Shown here piece after piece: positions 39,408 to 50,869 of a DNA stretch of 64,000 bases. The DNA comes from Magnetococcales bacterium (lineage in GTDB: Bacteria > Pseudomonadota > Magnetococcia > Magnetococcales > Magnetaquicoccaceae). The number at the start of each line of letters is the position of its first letter. Within the stretch, counting starts at the first letter, position 1. A program made the position numbers and the translations under genes. The DNA lies in NCBI GenBank assembly GCA_015231915.1, contig JADGAR010000005.1, positions 1 through 64,000 on the forward strand, in the 5' to 3' direction. The notes beneath the pieces were generated by a model. It was not told the origin of the DNA and searched no databases. It saw only the letters and a list, made by a program, of their open reading frames with translations.

Positions 39408-40889
39408 TCAATCCACTTCCAGCTGGATCTTGGGGTTGGGGGCATCCTCGCGGCCCGACGGATTGGTGAACTGGTCGTTGAGATTCTGGACATACTGATC
39501 GGTCATCTTGAGGACCCGCTCCACCCGCATTTTGGCCAGGTTGCCCCATCCCGCCGGATGGGTGTTGAGCAGGAGACGCAAGGGATGGGTGTTCTTCCGG
39601 AAGGCGTTCCTGACGTATTCGAGCAGATCCGGCTCCGTGATCTCCTTGTGCAGCCGCTTGAGAATCAGCCCGGCGGTGAGCTTGCGCAGCATGAAATGGA
39701 CGAATCCGACGCCGGAGACCACCACCACCGCCGCAATGGCGGCAAGGATCTGCACCCATTGCTCCTTGGCCAGCCAGGTGTCGAGCGAGAACCAGGAGGC
39801 CACCGGATAACCGGCCATCATCAGCCCTCCCACCCCGGCGGCAAGCACCAGCAACAGGATGCCGTCCAGAATGAGGGTATGCTTGCGCCAGCGCTTGAGC
39901 AGCCCGGTGAGAATGGGAGGGGTCTGGGTGCCGATGAGCTTGGCGGTATGCTCCAGGACGCCGATGATCCGGTAGGCCCGCTCCACTTCGACCCGGCGGA
40001 TCCGCTCGTCGATGTCGTGCATGTCCTCGGCGCGCTTGTTGTGATAGCGGATACGCAGGGTCTCGTCCTCGATGGGATGGGCAGCGTCGAGGTTGAAAAT
40101 CTGGTAAAAACGGCCTGCGGTCAGACCGCACTGGGCCAGGGCACGCTGCCAGGCGGCGGTAACGTCCTCCAGATTGTCCTCCCGCACGGTGCAGTCCACC
40201 TGGTTGAGGATGAAGAGGAATTTATTGGAGTCGGAGCGATTGATGGTATTCTTCACCAGGTGATCCAGGGTATCCTTCATGGCGCCGGGTTCCGGGTGGC
40301 GGGCATCGAAGAAAACCAGCACCAGATCCGCGAGGGTCATGATATGGTCCGTGATCCGCAGGGTGGAGGTGCGCTGGGCGTCGGCATCGAAACCGGGAGA
40401 GTCGATGAGGATCTTGCCCAGGAGCTTGTCGGTGGGGCAGGTCTTGAGTTGAAGATAGGCGTCGATCCGCTTCCCCTCGCCCTGGACCACGTGTTCGATC
40501 TGGCGGCTGATCTGGTAGAAGGGAAAACGGGGATCCGCGTCCAGGGCCAGACCCGGCAGGGTACGGACCTTGTCCTCCTTGCTGAAACAGATGACCGTGA
40601 ACTTGTCGTCCACCGCCTGATTGCCGGTGCGTTGCAGCTTTTGACCGAGAAAACTGTTGATGAAGGTCGATTTGCCGGAGGAAAAGGTGCCCAATACCGC
40701 AATCAGCGGCCACCAGGGTACCCGGGTGGCGAAGGAGTCGTCCCGACTGAGCACCCCCATGCGGTAAGCGACCCGATCCAGTTCCCGGAAACTCTGCACG
40801 ACCTGCAACAGGACGGGATTTTCCTGTTTGAGGTGCTTTTCAAGGCTGTTGAGGCGTCTGTCGATCTGGCTGCTGGCACTGTTGAACAT
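39408..40889 (-). CDS. Dynamin-like membrane GTPase
   Basis: The 493 aa protein has a dynamin-type GTPase domain: G1 GTFSSGKS (67-74), G3 DSPG, and G4 NQVD. C-terminal to it are two hydrophobic segments (LILDGILLLVLAAGVGGLMM and ILAAIAAVVVVSGVGFVHFM) that probably anchor it in the inner membrane. Bacterial dynamin-like proteins remodel or protect membranes, sometimes under phage or envelope stress. They often occur as tandem pairs; here it is single. Divergent from gltA. Confidence 0.85.
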   Translation of the reverse strand: MFNSASSQIDRRLNSLEKHLKQENPVLLQVVQSFRELDRVAYRMGVLSRDDSFATRVPWWPLIAVLGTFSSGKSTFINSFLGQKLQRTGNQAVDDKFTVICFSKEDKVRTLPGLALDADPRFPFYQISRQIEHVVQGEGKRIDAYLQLKTCPTDKLLGKILIDSPGFDADAQRTSTLRITDHIMTLADLVLVFFDARHPEPGAMKDTLDHLVKNTINRSDSNKFLFILNQVDCTVREDNLEDVTAAWQRALAQCGLTAGRFYQIFNLDAAHPIEDETLRIRYHNKRAEDMHDIDERIRRVEVERAYRIIGVLEHTAKLIGTQTPPILTGLLKRWRKHTLILDGILLLVLAAGVGGLMMAGYPVASWFSLDTWLAKEQWVQILAAIAAVVVVSGVGFVHFMLRKLTAGLILKRLHKEITEPDLLEYVRNAFRKNTHPLRLLLNTHPAGWGNLAKMRVERVLKMTDQYVQNLNDQFTNPSGREDAPNPKIQLEVD

Positions 40890-41037
40890 GCGATCACTCC
40901 GGGCTTTTCAATAAAAGTTACACCAAAGGGTCCGATCTCTGGTAAGATGATGCGGGACCCAGCAATCCAAGGCATACGAATGACTGGTTCGGTCTCATCC
41001 CCTGCAACCGTTTTAGACCAAAACAAGGAGAGATGCT

Positions 41038-42333
<1,296 letters not shown>

Positions 42334-42355
42334 CCCCCATTCCATTCCTCCCCGG

Positions 42356-42393
42356 TTGACAGGATCCGGAGGGAACTTCATAGTTCCCTCCGG
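42356..42393 (+). promoter_or_regulatory. ilvB promoter overlapped by a perfect inverted repeat
   Basis: TTGACA (42356-42361), 17 bases, then CATAGT (42379-42384) form a likely promoter 70-100 bp before ilvB. Overlapping it, CCGGAGGGAACT and AGTTCCCTCCGG (42366-42393) make a perfect 12 bp inverted repeat with a TCAT loop. It may be an operator covering the promoter, or alternatively a terminator for gltA, but no T-run follows. Confidence 0.5.
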
Positions 42394-42456
42394 GGTCGTA
42401 TTCGGCAATGCCAATGGGAAAGATGGTCTCATCAATGCTTCGGGAGTGAACCACAC

Positions 42457-44154
42457 GTGAAACTGACTGGCGCGCAAATCGTCATTCAAACCCTGCTGGA
42501 TCTGGGGGTCGATACCCTGTTCGGCTACCCTGGCGGGACTGTTCTGTACATTTATGACGAAATCTACAAGGCCAAAGGCCGACTCAACCATATCCTCACC
42601 CGGCACGAACAGGGCGCGGTACATGCTGCCGACGGTTACGCACGGGCCACCGGACGGGTGGGGGTGGCCATCGTCACCTCCGGACCGGGGGCCACCAACG
42701 CCGTGACCGGATTGGCCACGGCCCACATGGACTCCATTCCGCTGCTGTGCATCTCCGGTCAGGTGCCGGTGCCCCTGATCGGCAACGACGCCTTCCAGGA
42801 GGCGGATACCGTGGGGATCACCCGCTCCTGCACCAAACACAACTTCCTGGTGCGGGACGTGGCGGACCTGGCCCGGGTGCTGCGGGAGGCCCATTACATC
42901 GCACGCACCGGACGCCCGGGACCGGTGCTGGTGGACATCCCCAAAGACGTGACCGCAGCCACGACCGAATACGTCCATACCACCGCCGAACCGAAGATCC
43001 GCTCCTACAAGCCGACCCTGATCGGCCACGCCGGGCAGATCCGCAAGGCGGCCAGGCTGATCCAGCAGGCCAAAAAGCCGGTGCTGTACGTGGGGGGGGG
43101 CGCGGTCTCGGCGAATGCGTCCGAGGAACTTTGGCAACTGGTGCAGGCGCTCCATTTCCCGGTGACCAACACCCTGATGGGACTCGGCTCCTTTCCGGCG
43201 GCGGACGGACGCTTCATCGGCATGCTGGGGATGCACGGGACCTTCGAGGCCAACATGGCGGTCTCCCACTGCGACCTGCTGGTGGCCATCGGCGCCCGCT
43301 TCGACGACCGGGTGACCGGCAAGATCTCTGCCTTCGCCCCGCACGCCACCATCATCCACATCGACGTGGACCCCACCTCCATCTCCAAGAACGTCAAGGT
43401 GGACCTGCCCATCGTGGGGGATGTCAGGCATGTGCTGCGGCAACTCAACGAGTTGATCCTGAACCGGGAGTATCTCGCCGAAACCCCTGACCTGATCCCC
43501 TGGTGGGACGAGATCGAAACCTGGCGCAAAAAGAACAGCCTGCGCTATACCCAGGGTTCGGAGATCATCGAGCCGCAGTACGTCCTGGAGTGCCTGTGCA
43601 CCCTGACCAAAGGCGAGTCGATCGTGGCCACGGACGTGGGGCAACACCAGATGTGGACCGCGCAGTTCTACGGCTTCCAAAAGCCCCGCCGCTGGCTCAC
43701 CTCCGGCGGACTGGGGACCATGGGTTACGGCCTGCCTGCGGCCATGGGGGCACAGGTGGCCCATCCGCAAGCGCAAGTGGTGTTGATCACCGGAGAAGGC
43801 TCCATCCAGATGAACATTCAGGAGTTCGCCACCTGCCGGCAGTACGGACTGCCGGTCAAGGTGGTGATCCTCAACAACGGCTATCTGGGCATGGTGCGGC
43901 AGTGGCAGCAGTTCTTCTACGAGGGGCGCTACGCCGAATCGAACATGTCGGTCACCCCGGACTTCATCAAGCTGGCGGAGGCGTATGGCGCCCTGGGGCT
44001 GCGCGCCGACCGGGCCGCCGACGTGATGAAGACCCTGGAACAGGGACTGGCGCATCCGGGGACCGTGATCATGGATTTCCATGTCAACCGGGAGGCCAAT
44101 GTCTATCCCATGGTCCCGGCGGGCGCGGGACTGAGCGAGATGATTCTGATTTAG
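42457..44154 (+). CDS. ilvB: Acetolactate synthase large subunit
   Basis: First step of branched-chain amino acid synthesis, thiamine-PP dependent. The 565 aa protein has the catalytic Glu region [23 protein letters not shown]-binding central domain, and the TPP motif GEGSIQMN...LNN. The start is GTG with GGGAG upstream. Forms the ilvB-ilvH-ilvC operon, 9 bp before ilvH. Confidence 0.97.
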   Translation: MKLTGAQIVIQTLLDLGVDTLFGYPGGTVLYIYDEIYKAKGRLNHILTRHEQGAVHAADGYARATGRVGVAIVTSGPGATNAVTGLATAHMDSIPLLCISGQVPVPLIGNDAFQEADTVGITRSCTKHNFLVRDVADLARVLREAHYIARTGRPGPVLVDIPKDVTAATTEYVHTTAEPKIRSYKPTLIGHAGQIRKAARLIQQAKKPVLYVGGGAVSANASEELWQLVQALHFPVTNTLMGLGSFPAADGRFIGMLGMHGTFEANMAVSHCDLLVAIGARFDDRVTGKISAFAPHATIIHIDVDPTSISKNVKVDLPIVGDVRHVLRQLNELILNREYLAETPDLIPWWDEIETWRKKNSLRYTQGSEIIEPQYVLECLCTLTKGESIVATDVGQHQMWTAQFYGFQKPRRWLTSGGLGTMGYGLPAAMGAQVAHPQAQVVLITGEGSIQMNIQEFATCRQYGLPVKVVILNNGYLGMVRQWQQFFYEGRYAESNMSVTPDFIKLAEAYGALGLRADRAADVMKTLEQGLAHPGTVIMDFHVNREANVYPMVPAGAGLSEMILI

Positions 44155-44163
44155 GAGGACGGT

Positions 44164-45730
<1,567 letters not shown>

Positions 45731-45747
45731 CATGGGAGCGTAACGCC

Positions 45748-45945
45748 ATGACGGATACCACTCGCACGCTGCCTCGACCCGTGGGTGAGGCAGTCCCCCC
45801 ACTGACGGACGAGCAGATGTGCGCGGCCTTGCAGGAAGGGCAGGCATTGAGCAAAAGGATGGCGGATTGTTTCCGGAAAACGGTCACCATTACCGACAAG
45901 GAGCTTTCTTTCCGTTTTGTCAATCATCCTGTTCCCGGCGCTTGA
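45748..45945 (+). CDS. Small protein, function unknown
   Basis: A 65 aa frame (MTDTTRTLPRPVGEAVPPLT...) 17 bp after ilvC with GGGAG upstream. It has no recognised domain; the sequence is polar with one Cys. It ends 9 bp before the C39-like peptidase gene and may be its partner (a leader, inhibitor or substrate) or simply a short spacer frame. Coding status is uncertain. Confidence 0.4.
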   Translation: MTDTTRTLPRPVGEAVPPLTDEQMCAALQEGQALSKRMADCFRKTVTITDKELSFRFVNHPVPGA

Positions 45946-45954
45946 TGGCTGCCC

Positions 45955-47457
45955 ATGACGAGTCGGCTACAGAGGGGTATCAACAACCAAATCCAGGTTT
46001 ATCGATTCCAGGACTGGGATCAATTCTGGGGAACTGTCGCCACATGTAGTGCCGATCATCAATGTACGCAGGTGCAATACCTCGGTCGTTATCTGCGGAT
46101 GATGAAGGCAGAGACGCTGGTCGTCGAGTCTCACTATATTGATCGGCACTACATGGATGAATTCGCCTCGTATTATGCCCGCAAGCGGGGAGCACCCCCC
46201 AATTATTGCCAGCGCGTCCATCTTTTTTCCGAAACCATGGAGGGAGAGAGATCATTCGACGATCGGTTACGAGAGGCTGCAAGTGATGAAAAAGGGCTGG
46301 AGCGTGTTCAGCAGGAACTGAACGATTGCTATCTTGGATATATCGTCATTCGCCCCGTGGACAATGCGCCCATCGGTCGGACAGTACTTCGTCCGTGGCA
46401 TGACAAACCGGAGCGTCATTTTCCCACCAGTGTGGAATATGTCGTCCATTTGGCTGGATTACGACTGAAGATCAACGGGCTGGCCTTTCAGCAGCAAGAC
46501 CAGGCGGTTGCCGCGTGCGCCACGACGGCAGTTTGGTCGGCATTGCAATGTATTTGCCGACGGGATGGAGGGCATGCCCCCACCCCCTCTGCCATTACCG
46601 AGGCAGCAGTACGGCATTTGCTGGTTGGAGGACGACCCTACCCTTCTGAAGGGTTGACCGTGGAGCAGATATCCGAATCCTTGCGGCAATACGGCTATGC
46701 ACCGGTCTTGTTTCGTGTGGCCGATCCTCCGCAAGAATTTCAATTTTTACTGAATATTTATCTGCGTTCCGGTATCCCAGTCATTTTGGGGCTGCACAAA
46801 ACCGGCGACAACCATATTGGACATGCCGTCACTGTGGTCGGATACGAAGCAAAGGGAGAATTCCTGGGTTTGGGACAGATCAATGCCGATTTCATGAACG
46901 TCGTGAGCGCCAATTTGGCCTCCGACAAGATCTACATTCATGATGACCGCTTGGGTCCTTACGCCAGAGCCAGATTACAGGTGACTGACAAAGACTTGGC
47001 ACTGACCATGGAATTGCCCAATGGTGCAGATGAAAGCTGGAAGATTGGTATTGGTATCGTGCCGTTGTATGAAAAAATGCGCGCAACTGGCGAAGAATTA
47101 TTCAAGGAAGCGGCAGGCAGGGGTTTGCCATTCATCAAACTCATTACCGTTCCCAAAAGTACACCAATTGGTCTAACGCTATTTTTCCAACGAGCCGGGG
47201 AATATCAGCAATCTCTTTTCCGCTCCGCGCTCGATGCGGAACGTCTGACCCGCTTTCAAAAAAATGCCGCCTTGAGTCGGTATGTAGGGATTGCGAGATG
47301 GAGCGTGAATGGCAGGACAATCATGGATACGGCATGGGACACGACGGACAGAATCAAAATATCCGGGGGTTCGTTCATCGGTGCAGTGTGTTATGATGCT
47401 GTCCATTACAAACATGCAGACTGGTTGGCGGATCACTGGAACGGCATTGCCGGATAA
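45955..47457 (+). CDS. C39-like (papain-fold) cysteine peptidase-like protein
   Basis: A 500 aa protein I cannot assign to a named family. Its middle shows a papain-like triad: Gln183 and Cys188 (QAVAACATTAVWSALQ), His290 (NHIGHAVTVVGYE), and Asp330/331 (IYIHDDRLGPY), the order of C39-type peptidases. About 170 residues precede it, with acidic and Tyr-rich parts (RHYMDEFASYYARKRG), and ~150 follow. No signal peptide. The base composition is visibly lower in GC than its neighbours and it interrupts ilvC and psd, so it is probably acquired. Confidence 0.6.
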   Translation: MTSRLQRGINNQIQVYRFQDWDQFWGTVATCSADHQCTQVQYLGRYLRMMKAETLVVESHYIDRHYMDEFASYYARKRGAPPNYCQRVHLFSETMEGERSFDDRLREAASDEKGLERVQQELNDCYLGYIVIRPVDNAPIGRTVLRPWHDKPERHFPTSVEYVVHLAGLRLKINGLAFQQQDQAVAACATTAVWSALQCICRRDGGHAPTPSAITEAAVRHLLVGGRPYPSEGLTVEQISESLRQYGYAPVLFRVADPPQEFQFLLNIYLRSGIPVILGLHKTGDNHIGHAVTVVGYEAKGEFLGLGQINADFMNVVSANLASDKIYIHDDRLGPYARARLQVTDKDLALTMELPNGADESWKIGIGIVPLYEKMRATGEELFKEAAGRGLPFIKLITVPKSTPIGLTLFFQRAGEYQQSLFRSALDAERLTRFQKNAALSRYVGIARWSVNGRTIMDTAWDTTDRIKISGGSFIGAVCYDAVHYKHADWLADHWNGIAG

Positions 47458-47476
47458 CGACAGGAGAACAAAATCA

Positions 47477-48118
47477 ATGATCAAACACGGCCCGGTGGCC
47501 AGGGAAGGGTGGCCCTTCATCGCGATTTTCGTATTGGTGGCACTGGCGGGGACGTGGTCTTCCCTGGCGCGACCGGTAGTGGGGATCCTGTGGTTGTTGG
47601 CCATCTGGTGCGTGTGGTTCTTCCGCGACCCGGATCGCCAGACGCCCCAGGGAGAGGGGATGGTGATCGCCCCGGCGGACGGACGGGTGGTGGCGGTGGA
47701 GGTGGTGCCGGAAGCGCCCCTGTCGGGACTGCCGGCGCGCAAGTTCTCGATTTTCATGAACGTGTTCAGCGTGCATGTGAACCGTTTTCCCGTTCCGGGC
47801 CGGGTGGAGAAGGTGAGCTACCATGCGGGCCGTTTCCTGAACGCCGCGTTGGACAAGGCGTCATCCGAAAACGAACGGATGGAGGTCCTGGCCAGGACGG
47901 CGTCGGGGGTGCCGATCACCTTCGTGCAGGTGGCGGGTCTGGTGGCGCGGCGCATCGTCTGTTACCTGCAACCCGGCCAGAGTCTGGCGGCAGGGGAGCG
48001 GTTCGGGCTGATCCGTTTCGGCTCGCGGGTGGATGTCTACCTGCCGCTGACCGCGCACATCGAGTTGGCCATCGGCGATGCGACCGTTGCCGGCGAGACG
48101 GTGATCGCCCGTTTGTGA
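47477..48118 (+). CDS. psd: Phosphatidylserine decarboxylase proenzyme (short type)
   Basis: Makes phosphatidylethanolamine in the inner membrane. The 213 aa short-type enzyme has N-terminal membrane helices (about 13-45), the VDGRV-like APADGRVVAVE and HVNRFPVPG segments, and the self-cleavage site Gly182-Ser183 (RFGSRVD), where Ser becomes the pyruvoyl group. AGGAGAAC lies upstream. Pairs with pssA, which makes its substrate. Confidence 0.93.
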   Translation: MIKHGPVAREGWPFIAIFVLVALAGTWSSLARPVVGILWLLAIWCVWFFRDPDRQTPQGEGMVIAPADGRVVAVEVVPEAPLSGLPARKFSIFMNVFSVHVNRFPVPGRVEKVSYHAGRFLNAALDKASSENERMEVLARTASGVPITFVQVAGLVARRIVCYLQPGQSLAAGERFGLIRFGSRVDVYLPLTAHIELAIGDATVAGETVIARL

Positions 48119-48167
48119 TCGAGCGCCATTCCTTGTCCATCAGCCATCATTAAGGGGAGCAGCCGCC

Positions 48168-48986
48168 GTGTCCACCGTGTCCGAGATCACGAGCAAGCGA
48201 GGGGCATACATCTTTCCGTGCCTGTTGACCACAGGAGGGATGTTTTTTGGGTTTTACGCCATCATGGCGGCGTTGACCGGGAAGTACGAACAGGGAGCGC
48301 TGGCCATTGTGGTTGCCGGGGTGTTCGACGGGCTGGACGGTCGGGTGGCGCGGGCAATGAACGCCACGTCGGCCTTCGGCAAGGAACTGGACAGCCTGGC
48401 GGATTTTCTCTCTTTCGGGATCGCGCCGGCGGTGCTGATCCACCAGTGGGCCTTGACGCCGTTCGCCAGGGTGGGCTGGGCCGGGGCGTTTCTGTTCGCC
48501 GTGTGCGGGGCCTTGCGGCTGGCGCGGTTCAACGTGCAGAAGTCGGCGGCGGACGAGGAGGTGGCGAAACGCTATTTTCAGGGGTTGCCGATTCCGGCTG
48601 CCGCCGGGGTGTTGTCCTCGACGGTCCTGTTCTATGTGACGCTGGGGATCGCCCCCTCCGCACCCGGCAACGAAGCGGCAGGGATTGCCGATTTCTGGCG
48701 CTGGCTGCCGTTGTTTCTGGTCTATGCCCTGGGCATATTGATGGTGAGCGGGATTCGTTTTCGCAGCTTCAAGGAGTTCTCCTGGCACCGGAAGCGCCCG
48801 TTTCTGGCCATGGTGAGCGTGGTGGTGTTCATCACGGTGCTGACGATTCACATGGCGACCACCCTTTTCGTGGTGGGCTGGGCCTATCTGTTGTCCGCGC
48901 TGCACAGCCACCGGGAATACCGCGCACTGCTCGCCCAGGGCCAGGAGGAGGAAGAGGACGAGGAGAAGGATTTCAACGCCACTTGA
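48168..48986 (+). CDS. pssA: CDP-diacylglycerol-serine O-phosphatidyltransferase
   Basis: Integral membrane enzyme forming phosphatidylserine. The 272 aa protein has the CDP-alcohol phosphotransferase signature DGLDGRVARAMNATSAFGKE continuing to LDSLADFLSFG, and about six to eight hydrophobic helices. It ends in an acidic tail (QEEEEDEEKDFNAT). The start is GTG after AAGGGGAG. Psd lies 49 bp upstream. Confidence 0.95.
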   Translation: MSTVSEITSKRGAYIFPCLLTTGGMFFGFYAIMAALTGKYEQGALAIVVAGVFDGLDGRVARAMNATSAFGKELDSLADFLSFGIAPAVLIHQWALTPFARVGWAGAFLFAVCGALRLARFNVQKSAADEEVAKRYFQGLPIPAAAGVLSSTVLFYVTLGIAPSAPGNEAAGIADFWRWLPLFLVYALGILMVSGIRFRSFKEFSWHRKRPFLAMVSVVVFITVLTIHMATTLFVVGWAYLLSALHSHREYRALLAQGQEEEEDEEKDFNAT

Positions 48987-49011
48987 GGGAAACCAAGAAT
49001 CGGGAGCCGCC

Positions 49012-50028
49012 ATGCCACAAACAAATGTGGAGTCTCAGCCAGAGAGTCTTGCCAAGTTGGTTGACATCTCCCAACCCCATGACCGCCTGATCAAGGCATT
49101 GCTATCACAACCAGAAACGACGGATCAATTTTTCCGTGAACACCTGCCTGCGGAGATCGTAGAGCAATTGACAGCGGACTTGCCCGAATTGGTAGAAGGT
49201 TCGTTTGTGCCAGATGCCCTAAGCCTGTTCATCTCCGACAAACTGTTTCGCGTAAAAACGGCCCAGGGTGCCCCAGCGTTCATCCATGTATTGACCGAAC
49301 ACAAAAGCTATCCAGATCGCAAAGTATCTTGGCAGATTGCACGCGGCATCATGGCCTGCACAGAACAGTTTATCCGAGAAATGGGCAAAAACTGGGAATC
49401 GCTGCCAGCCGTTATCCCGGTGTTGATCTACCACGGCAACTCCCCATGGAACCATCCCAATAATCTGATTTCCCTGGTCGATGCCAACAGTGCCATACAC
49501 CCATGGCTGCTGAATGTCCAATATATTCTTGTCGATTTGAGTGCCACGGCGGATCCACTCTTGTCTCGACACGCCCGCTTGCGGGCAGGGTTTCTGGCAT
49601 TGAAATACGGAACTCGCAGTCCGGCAGAACAGACAGAAGCCCTTGGACAGATTGCCGATGCACTGCGGGATGCACCAGAACTTTTGGTGCCAGTGATGAT
49701 TTATTTAATGGCTACATTCACATTACTAAAGAAGAAAACCGTGCATGAGATCGTCATGCATGTCAAACCAGGGGAGGAACCGGAAATGATGTCCATCTTT
49801 GCACAAGAGATCTTGAACAACGGCAAACCAGAGTGGGCCGCCATGGTGCGGAATGAAGGCCGCCAGGAAGAAGCCGCTTACATGCTGCTCAAACAGATGC
49901 GGCGCAAGTTTGGCCAGACTCCGGACTGGGTGACCGAGAAAGTCAGGTCGGCAAACCTGGAATTGATCGAGACCTGGAGCGACAACTTCGTCTTCGCCAA
50001 CTCCGTGGACGAGGTCTTCGCGCAGTGA
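49012..50028 (+). CDS. Rpn-type PD-(D/E)XK nuclease-like protein
   Basis: The 338 aa protein matches the Rpn/transposase-31 family: HDRLIKALLSQPETTDQFFR at the N-terminus, the catalytic-type core PAFIHVLTEHKSYPDRKVSW, and the helical tail. It differs from the Rpn-type gene at 13.9 kb in sequence. Its base composition is lower in GC than the pssA gene before it, and it opens the accessory region. Mobile behaviour is inferred from the family; no terminal repeats were found around it. Confidence 0.8.
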   Translation: MPQTNVESQPESLAKLVDISQPHDRLIKALLSQPETTDQFFREHLPAEIVEQLTADLPELVEGSFVPDALSLFISDKLFRVKTAQGAPAFIHVLTEHKSYPDRKVSWQIARGIMACTEQFIREMGKNWESLPAVIPVLIYHGNSPWNHPNNLISLVDANSAIHPWLLNVQYILVDLSATADPLLSRHARLRAGFLALKYGTRSPAEQTEALGQIADALRDAPELLVPVMIYLMATFTLLKKKTVHEIVMHVKPGEEPEMMSIFAQEILNNGKPEWAAMVRNEGRQEEAAYMLLKQMRRKFGQTPDWVTEKVRSANLELIETWSDNFVFANSVDEVFAQ

Positions 50029-50168
50029 GCGGATTGCCCGGATCGGACGACACCTTGCCATTTTCCGGTCCGGATTCTCCATTTCTCCGTTTACGTTCGA
50101 AAGGTTTGATGAAAAGCCCATTGCCATCCAAGCGGGAGGCGAAAAAGGCGGATCCACAGGTGCCTCGT

Positions 50169-50690
50169 TTCACGCCAGAGAAAGTTTGACTGGCGGCAAA
50201 AAAGCATTGCATATCAACACTTTTAGTTGCACCCTGTATCAACTGATCGCCAAGAGCAACATCAAACAGATTCTCCAACCCGTCATTTTCCTGTTACATT
50301 CCGTTACGGATAATGAGTTCGCAACCGTATCACTTGCTCCACCATTTTTATTTTACATGGTTTTATCGTTGTCTGGAGTGGATTTTGGGGTGGCTTGAGT
50401 AAAGACGAAAAAGTCAAATATTTCCAATGGTTGCGAGGGGCGATTGAAAAACGCACTTGGTCAAAACTTGAGATTGCAGGCTTTGGAAAAAGCGGCCACT
50501 ATTCTGCCCACGGCCCCATTCTCCAAAACCTGTAGCCCCGCTATGGGTGGGTCCGGGAATTACGGACTCATTTAATGGTATGATATTGTGAGAATATGTC
50601 ACCGGATTTCATGGGATTTTCGGGGATTTCGGCGGAACAAGGGAAATAGGTATAGTGTCCCCGGATTTTGTCCCCGGATTTCGGTATAGT
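50169..50690 (+). repeat. Left copy of a ~520 bp inverted repeat unit
   Basis: This non-coding unit is repeated in inverted orientation at 53340-53852. The longest exact stretch is 40 bp (50251-50290 with 53732-53771), starting CAAGAGCAACATC. Homology starts near TTTCACGCCAGAG and runs through the CCGGATTTCATGGGATTT module. Substitutions between the copies are not biased to third positions, so the short open frames within it are probably not genes. Confidence 0.8.
50579..50665 (+). repeat. ~85 bp module, copy 1
   Basis: First of three copies of a module beginning ATGATAT-GTGA-AATATGT, continuing CACCGGATTTCATGGGATTT and CGGGGATTTCGG and ending in GGTAT-GTGTCC. Other copies: 53360-53443 (inverted) and 53858-53947. 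Confidence 0.8.
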
Positions 50691-50735
50691 GTCCCCGGAT
50701 TTTAGTGTCCCCGGATTTTAGTGTCCCCGGATTTC
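50655..50735 (+). repeat. Array of GTGTCCCCGGATTT repeats
   Basis: Five close copies of GTGTCCCCGGATTT (one shortened) in ~80 bp, for example at 50655, 50689, 50705 and 50721. Unlike CRISPR repeats they have no regular unique spacers. Similar units, on the minus strand, occur at 52314-52390 and 53306-53380. Confidence 0.85.
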
Positions 50736-50801
50736 GATTATGCCCCAGGATTTCGGATTAAATAGGTATAGTGTAACCGGATTTAGCGATCTACCGGATT
50801 T

Positions 50802-50855
50802 ATGGGATTTATGGGATTTATGGGATTTATGGGATTTATGGGATTTATGGGATTT
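50802..50855 (+). repeat. Six perfect 9 bp tandem repeats
   Basis: ATGGGATTT is repeated six times without error, immediately before the last GTGTCCCCGGATTT-like unit and 15 bp past the stop of the RelA/SpoT gene (which reads towards it). The unit is contained in the 85 bp module, so it has probably expanded by slippage. Confidence 0.95.
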
Positions 50856-50869
50856 ATGCGTCCCCGGAT

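Noticed and set aside
42366..42393. Classical intrinsic terminator after gltA
   Set aside because: Perfect stem, but no T-run and it overlaps a plausible promoter; kept as promoter/operator instead.
49012..50028. Composite element formed by the two Rpn-type genes
   Set aside because: The two proteins differ in sequence, lie 35 kb apart and have no shared flanking repeats.
50186..50398. 70 aa frame, similar to a minus-strand frame at 53591-53881
   Set aside because: Similarity is at DNA level in patches with frameshifts and changes in all codon positions, so a repeat element is more likely than a gene.
50655..50735. Possible CRISPR array
   Set aside because: Repeats are too short, spacing is irregular and there are no unique spacers or cas genes.
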